The notes under the pieces were generated by a model. That model was not told the origin of the DNA and made no database searches. It worked only from the letters and a program-made list of their open reading frames with translations. DNA of 23,646 nucleotides from a virus: positions 1-23,646 of IMG/VR virus record IMGVR_UViG_3300038424_000586, one strand, 5' to 3'. Below are positions 19,574 through 23,646 of this stretch, one piece after another. Positions within the stretch are counted from its first letter, which is position 1; each line of letters opens with the position of its first letter. The translations under genes and the position numbers were made by a program.

Positions 19574-20344
19574 ATGCAGAAACTGTTTGCATACCCGGGC
19601 GGCAAGTGGCCCATCCGCAATGAAGTGATTTCCTGTTTCCCTGATCACACCACATACGTCGACGTGTTCGGCGGCGCGGCATCGATCCTCATCGCGAAAG
19701 AGCCATCGAAGGGAGAGGTCTTCAACGACAAGAACGAGGAGGTTGTAAACTTCTTCCGGGTTGTAAAGCATCGGCCGGCTGAACTGGCGGAGAGGTCCAA
19801 GCACTGGATACACAGCCGCAAATTGGGGCAGGAAACCAGACAGCTCCCGCCGCCGGTCGACGAAATTGAGCGCGCATTCCGCTCGTGGGTGATGCTCGCC
19901 GACTCGTTCGGCGGCATGGGGGCCAACTTCGGAATGGCTCGAAGAGGCGTTCACTCGGTGACGCGTGCAAGAATGCACCTGACGATGGTCGCCGAGAGGC
20001 TGAAGAGCGTTCATATCGAATGTCTGAACTTCGATAAATGCATCGCGATCTACGATCACCCGGAGACCTTCTTCTATTGCGATCCTCCTTACCGGGGAAC
20101 GCGCGGCGGAGATACGAATTATGACCAGCTCACCGACGACGAATGGAAAACACTGGCGAACGTTCTCAAGAAAATCGAAGGGAAATTCCTCCTCTCGTCC
20201 AACGCGGATCCATTTGTCTTATCGCTGTTCAAGAGATTCCATGTCCGCCCCATCGAGGTCCCGGTAACCTTAGCCCGCAAGAAGCTGCTTGAGGCGCGGC
20301 GGGAGGTCTTGATCGCGAACTACAGACTCCCAAGGAAGGCTTAA
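19574..20344 (+). CDS. Dam-like N6-adenine DNA methyltransferase (D12 class)
   Basis: 256 residues starting MQKLFAYPGGK. GGAG about seven bases upstream fixes this ATG, and it gives the usual short N-terminus of the family. FAYPGGKW (residues 5-12) and VDVFGGAASI (29-38) bind S-adenosylmethionine. DPPY at 170-173 is the catalytic motif IV. The order FxxPGGK, then DPPY, is that of alpha-class adenine methyltransferases. It probably modifies phage DNA against host restriction. It is preceded by a 109-base gap and interrupts the usual terminase-portal order, suggesting an acquired gene. Confidence 0.88.
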   Translation: MQKLFAYPGGKWPIRNEVISCFPDHTTYVDVFGGAASILIAKEPSKGEVFNDKNEEVVNFFRVVKHRPAELAERSKHWIHSRKLGQETRQLPPPVDEIERAFRSWVMLADSFGGMGANFGMARRGVHSVTRARMHLTMVAERLKSVHIECLNFDKCIAIYDHPETFFYCDPPYRGTRGGDTNYDQLTDDEWKTLANVLKKIEGKFLLSSNADPFVLSLFKRFHVRPIEVPVTLARKKLLEARREVLIANYRLPRKA

Positions 20345-20348
20345 ACAA

Positions 20349-21005
20349 TTGCGGGACACTTTAAAATACATTGCGATCAGTATGGTGTGCATAACTGCCC
20401 TCATAACCATCTGGCGCCTCGAAACCTGCAACTCGAAGGACTCCAGCACAGTCACGGTCGTCACCCCGAAGGACACAAATTACGCCCCGGTCACTCATAA
20501 GGATTTTCAGCCGTCATCGCTCCCGTTTTTGAAAAAGAAATCCAGTGGCGTCAAGCTTCCTGCCGGCATCAGCGAGAAGGATGTTGAAAAAATAATCTCC
20601 GTCGCGGTCAAGGATGTCCCGAAGGACTCATGCAAAAGAATCGACATCATCCAGACCAAAGACGGAGAGGTTTTTGTCCACAAGGATTCGTCGGTCGAGT
20701 CAGTCATCGTTACGCGCTTCATTCCGCCGCTCATGGATTGGGATCTCAGGCTCGGGTACGGACTCACCGCTGCCCTGGCTCCCTCCTCGAGCAAGCTGAC
20801 GGCCTCTCCGGCTCTCATCGTCGCGCCCTTGTGCTGGTCTGGATGGCTCGACGCCCCGATGTTTCTCGCCGACCTCGACGGAATCGGTCTCGGTGCACAG
20901 GCGCGGCTTTATCACGACATCTTTGTCGGCGCCGCCGGCGTCTGGCGCTACGACACCCGTGCCCAGGCGAAAATCACTCTGAGCTATACACTTCACAATC
21001 ACTGA
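20349..21005 (+). CDS. Membrane-anchored protein with C-terminal beta-rich domain
   Basis: 218 residues from a TTG (AAGG about 13 bases upstream); an ATG 11 codons later would cut into the membrane helix. Residues 6-23 (KYIAISMVCITALITIW) form an N-terminal anchor. A charged linker follows (residues 30-75), then a small domain with SEKDVEKIISVAVKDVP and beta-rich C-terminal repeats (ALIVAPLCWSGWL, GLGAQARLYHDIFVGAAGVW). Topology suggests a periplasmic protein. An inner-membrane spanin-like or envelope role is possible. No family recognised. Confidence 0.5.
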   Translation: MRDTLKYIAISMVCITALITIWRLETCNSKDSSTVTVVTPKDTNYAPVTHKDFQPSSLPFLKKKSSGVKLPAGISEKDVEKIISVAVKDVPKDSCKRIDIIQTKDGEVFVHKDSSVESVIVTRFIPPLMDWDLRLGYGLTAALAPSSSKLTASPALIVAPLCWSGWLDAPMFLADLDGIGLGAQARLYHDIFVGAAGVWRYDTRAQAKITLSYTLHNH

Positions 21006-21013
21006 GGACTATC

Positions 21014-22381
21014 ATGCTCGACAACCTGCGCATCCGCACCGCTCTCAAACTGCTCCCGGGAAAAGCCCGGAACGTCCCCCCCGACCACATCGAGGTCGTC
21101 CCGTGGATGAACAAATATTCCATGTATCCCTCGGTCGGCCTCACGCCGGAACGTATCACGTCGATCAACAAGCAGGCCGATCTTGGATACACGCGGGAAC
21201 AGACGGACCTTTACGAGGAAATGCTCGAAAAGGATCTCTACCTGTTCGGGCTCATCAACCAGCGTATCCAATCCGTCGCCCGGAGGCAGTACCAAATCGT
21301 CCCGGCGAACGAATCGGCGGAGGCGAAGAAGCGGATGGAGTTCGCGAAGGATGCTGTTGGAGAGATCCGGGAGTTTCGCCAGGCGATCAGGGACGTTTTT
21401 GCGGCAATCGGCTACGGCGTCTCGTACCAGCAGATCAACTGGAAAGTCGATGGCAACGGGGCGTATATCGACTCATTCGAGTGGACGCACGGCCGGAACT
21501 TCCGCTGGGGCAAGGCAAGCGACCCGAACGACAACCTCCGGATTCCCCGCCGGTACACGTTCAGCAATCTCGTTGACGGCGTCGAGCTCGAGCCCTACAA
21601 GTGGCTCGTCTCGGTCATGCGTGCTCGGAGTGGTCATCCGGCCCGGGCAGCTCTTCTTCGAACCTGTGCCTGGATGTGGTTTTTCAAGAATATCGACATC
21701 AAGTCATGGGTAATATTCTGCGAGATCTACGGGATCCCCCTTCGGCTTGGCACATATAATGTCACGGCCAGCGAGGAAGACAAGGCCGTCATCCGTCGGG
21801 CCGTCCAGCAGCTTGGCGTCGACGCCTCAGCCGTTATCTCCGAGCTCACAAAGATTGACATCAAAGAGGCCGCGCAGAAATCATCAGGCGCCGAGATTTT
21901 TGAAAAGCTCAAGCAGACATGCAACAGCGAATACTCGGTTGGAGTGCTCGGTCATGAGTCCGCAGCGGCTGGAACTCCTGGCAAACTCGGGAAGGAAGAC
22001 ATGGCGGAGGACGTCCGCTTCGACCTCGTCGAAAGCGACGCTGAGATGGGAAATACAATCATGGAAGAACAAGTCCTCGATCCGATCTGCGATCTCAACA
22101 TGGGTCCCGATCCGGAGAACAATCCGAAGTGGGTGTTCACCGTCGAGCCTGAGCGTAATCGCAAAGAAGAGGCAGACGTCATCGACCTGGCGCGCAATCA
22201 GATCCGCATCCCGCTCAAGGCTTCGGAGGTTTACAATCGGCTCGGGCTCTCCCAGCCGGAGCCCGGAGATGAAGATGTTCTGCTGCCGCCGGCCACCCCT
22301 CCGCAGTCAGTAACGAGCGAGCCGACGCCGTTCAAGGCCGTCTCTCCTCTCGAGCGAATCGTGATGAAGGGACGCCGTTGA
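21014..22381 (+). CDS. Portal protein (Mu gp29-like, DUF935)
   Basis: 455 residues starting MLDNLRIRTALK. The start lies eight bases after the previous stop with TGAGGA upstream. DUF935 features include ITSINKQADLGYTREQTDLYEEMLEKDLYLFGLINQR at residues ~38-75, the WKVDGNGAYIDSFEWTHGRNFRWG block, ALLRTCAWMWFFKNIDIKSWVIFCEIYGIPLRLGTY, and a C-terminal helical region (ADVIDLARNQIRIPLKASEVYNRLGL). It forms the dodecameric ring through which DNA enters the head. It is followed by the F-like protein, as in Mu. Confidence 0.88.
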   Translation: MLDNLRIRTALKLLPGKARNVPPDHIEVVPWMNKYSMYPSVGLTPERITSINKQADLGYTREQTDLYEEMLEKDLYLFGLINQRIQSVARRQYQIVPANESAEAKKRMEFAKDAVGEIREFRQAIRDVFAAIGYGVSYQQINWKVDGNGAYIDSFEWTHGRNFRWGKASDPNDNLRIPRRYTFSNLVDGVELEPYKWLVSVMRARSGHPARAALLRTCAWMWFFKNIDIKSWVIFCEIYGIPLRLGTYNVTASEEDKAVIRRAVQQLGVDASAVISELTKIDIKEAAQKSSGAEIFEKLKQTCNSEYSVGVLGHESAAAGTPGKLGKEDMAEDVRFDLVESDAEMGNTIMEEQVLDPICDLNMGPDPENNPKWVFTVEPERNRKEEADVIDLARNQIRIPLKASEVYNRLGLSQPEPGDEDVLLPPATPPQSVTSEPTPFKAVSPLERIVMKGRR

Positions 22382-23367
22382 GCGACGTTCCCTCCTGGTC
22401 CGACGAGCACTTCGTCGGCGCTCTGCACTCGATCGTAAACGAGGCCATAGACGGTTCTCAAAAGGTCTTTGAACCGCTTCTGAGCCGCACTCAGGATGCC
22501 ATCAAGAACTCTGATAGCTATGATCAGGCGAGGCAGCTTCTCGGCCGTGAGCTGATCGACCCACACTTCATCCATGCGTTCGGCTCCCATCTGTATGAAT
22601 CCCACGTCGCTGCCGATGGACTCGGGAGGAGCTTCATCGTCCAGAAGGATCGCCATTTCAGTCAGCTGCACCGTCGCGTCCCGGCAAAATACCGCTACGG
22701 GAGGCTCTTTGTCCGGGCCGAAGGAATGAACTGGTACGAGTGCGCTGATCACGTTGACATCTCGTTCGACCTTATCCCGCAGGAGGCGCTCAACTACATG
22801 CGCGAGAAGTCGTTCTGGATTTCGGGGATCGAGGATCAAGCCTTGCTCGACGCCATCCAGGAGAAACTCGCAGCCGCCCTCCAGCAGGGAGCGGGCTACA
22901 AGGACTTCGTGCAGGGCATCCAAGACACGATTGATTCACTTGGATATAGCGGTCCGACGCCTTTCCGGCTGGAAACGATCTTCAGGACCAATCTCTACGG
23001 CGCCTACTCGATGGGGCAGCTCAGCCAGGTCGAACAGGTCAAAGATCGCTTCCCGATGTGGCGTTATCACGCGATCAAAGATAGTCGCACGCGCCCGATG
23101 CACCGCGAGCTTGACGGAATGGTCTTCAAACTCGGGGAGGGTCCTTTCCCGCCGATCGACTTCAATTGTCGCTGCACCGGTCAGTTCATCCACGATCTCG
23201 AGGCAGCAGGGATCACGCCGGTATCATCCGAAGGTGCCCAGGCGATTATGCAGCACAACAATGTCGTCCGCTTCGATCAGAAGGCTGAGTTCGAGAAGTG
23301 GCTGGCCCAGGAACAAGCGACGATGGATGGTCGGATCAAACAGGCTGTCCGGGAGGAGCTAAAGTGA
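22378..23367 (+). CDS. Mu F-like head morphogenesis protein (gp30)
   Basis: 329 residues with a TTG start overlapping the portal stop as TTGA; AAGGGA is upstream and there is no nearby ATG. The PF04233 signature is clear near the C-terminus: AIKDSRTRPMHRELDGMVF, then FPPIDFNCRC. The N-terminal ~110 residues include a segment (LLGRELIDPHFIHAFGSHLYESHVAADG) typical of the family. The protein is a minor head protein needed for assembly and contacts the portal. It is the last gene before the phage-end repeats. Confidence 0.85.
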   Translation: MSDVPSWSDEHFVGALHSIVNEAIDGSQKVFEPLLSRTQDAIKNSDSYDQARQLLGRELIDPHFIHAFGSHLYESHVAADGLGRSFIVQKDRHFSQLHRRVPAKYRYGRLFVRAEGMNWYECADHVDISFDLIPQEALNYMREKSFWISGIEDQALLDAIQEKLAAALQQGAGYKDFVQGIQDTIDSLGYSGPTPFRLETIFRTNLYGAYSMGQLSQVEQVKDRFPMWRYHAIKDSRTRPMHRELDGMVFKLGEGPFPPIDFNCRCTGQFIHDLEAAGITPVSSEGAQAIMQHNNVVRFDQKAEFEKWLAQEQATMDGRIKQAVREELK

Positions 23368-23396
23368 CAGGTTGGCAGACGGCCGAGAGTCGAAAC

Positions 23397-23482
23397 CGGC
23401 CAAAATAATTCGGATTTGCTGTGACATGGCCTCGCGCGAATGTCACAGATGTCACTGCGAGCGGCCAAAACGATTCGAATTG
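23397..23482 (+). repeat. Paired CGGCCAAAA direct repeats around a TGTGACAT hairpin
   Basis: CGGCCAAAAtaATTCGgATT (23397-23416) and CGGCCAAAAcgATTCGaATT (23462-23481) are direct repeats 65 bases apart. Between them TGTGACAT (23420-23427) pairs with ATGTCACA (23440-23447). There is no U-tract, so a terminator is not obvious. They may be part of the phage-end nucleoprotein site or a regulatory element after the last late gene. Confidence 0.5.
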
Positions 23483-23487
23483 GGGGG

Positions 23488-23637
23488 CGACTCTCATTTA
23501 TCTCGTCACTGATGGCACAAACTTCTCACTTTTCCCCCTCAATTCTCATTTATCGCGTGACCTCGATTCCCCGTAACCATTTGATATATCAACACATCGG
23601 CTTGTGACACGACTCTCACTTATCGTGACCCCCTACA
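23488..23637 (+). other. Right phage end (attR) with transposase-binding-like repeats
   Basis: Three inward-facing copies of one motif are present. Read on the minus strand they are GTCACGATAAGTGAGAGTCG (23632-23610), GGTCACGCGATAAATGAGAA (23562-23543) and GTGACGAGATAAATGAGAG (23509-23490). A partial copy, AAAGTGAGAAG, lies near 23521-23532. From memory, the Mu A binding site is close to GTTTCACGATAAATGCGAAAA, a striking match. Just outside the last copy the plus strand reads CCCCCTACA, so the end read inward is TGTAGGGGGTCACG, giving the TG...CA terminus expected at 23636-23637. Bases 23638-23646 would then be flanking host DNA. Confidence 0.7.
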
Positions 23638-23646
23638 GTCGGTTTG

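Noticed and set aside
20630-21013. N-terminal extension of the portal frame
   Set aside because: It runs antagonistically through the membrane-protein gene in another frame. The ATG at 21014 has TGAGGA upstream and starts where portal homologues start.
1-23646. tRNA, rRNA or insertion-sequence genes
   Set aside because: I saw no tRNA-like cloverleaf, rRNA segment, or transposase other than the phage's own.

Overview
The window is about two thirds of a Mu-type transposable temperate phage or prophage. The evidence is a DDE transposase of the MuA kind followed by a MuB-like AAA+ ATPase, GemA-like and Gam-like proteins, and a packaging block (small terminase, large terminase, gp29-type portal, Mu F-like head protein). 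The last ~250 bases look like a transposase-binding phage end. The host is uncertain. Promoters of the form TTGACA-N17-TATATT, clear GGAG-type ribosome binding sites and a moderately GC-rich composition would fit the Bacteroidota/Ignavibacteria (FCB) side of the bacteria, but this is a weak inference.

Layout. Positions 1-3103 (minus strand) hold a leftward late operon: a virion protein with a strong ribosome binding site, a zinc-ribbon protein, two small structural-looking proteins, a 14-residue-repeat fibre-like protein and a small Ig/fibre-like protein. A further leftward promoter at 17-45 points out of the window. Positions 3287-4374 (minus) are the immunity module: a lipoprotein and an XRE-type repressor whose 3' end appears frameshifted. 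Position 4382 onwards (plus) is the early operon: a Cro/Ner-like protein, transposase, ATPase, then about twenty small genes with many start/stop overlaps, many of them zinc-ribbon or winged-helix proteins. It also carries GemA, Gam, a YdjM-like membrane protein, a MazG-like protein and a Gp37/Gp68 (DUF5131) protein. Positions 16324-16702 are a gene-free control region. Positions 16703-23367 (plus) are the rightward late operon, with a Dam-like methyltransferase and a membrane-anchored protein between terminase and portal. Positions 23368-23637 carry repeats ending in a CA terminus.

How it works together. Capsid, protease, tail and lysis genes are not seen. Because packaging genes run right to the apparent right end while fibre-type genes run leftward, the missing structural genes probably lie left of the window. 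The phage would then be organised outward from a central immunity switch, unlike Mu, whose early and late genes all run one way.

The most interesting signal is a matched pair of structured leaders, at 3128-3234 (minus) and 16568-16687 (plus), one before each late operon. Each has a promoter, a GC-rich hairpin, the conserved linker GGGATTATCGAWTAA and a second hairpin AGTCCCG...GGGACT with a U-tract. They look like terminators or attenuators, or put-type antitermination RNAs, that could control both late operons together. A separate promoter at 16324-16352 seems to drive a small structured RNA just upstream of the right-hand leader. Nine GTAG-palindrome (REP-like) elements are scattered through the phage, several of them translated in frame inside phage genes, including the transposase.
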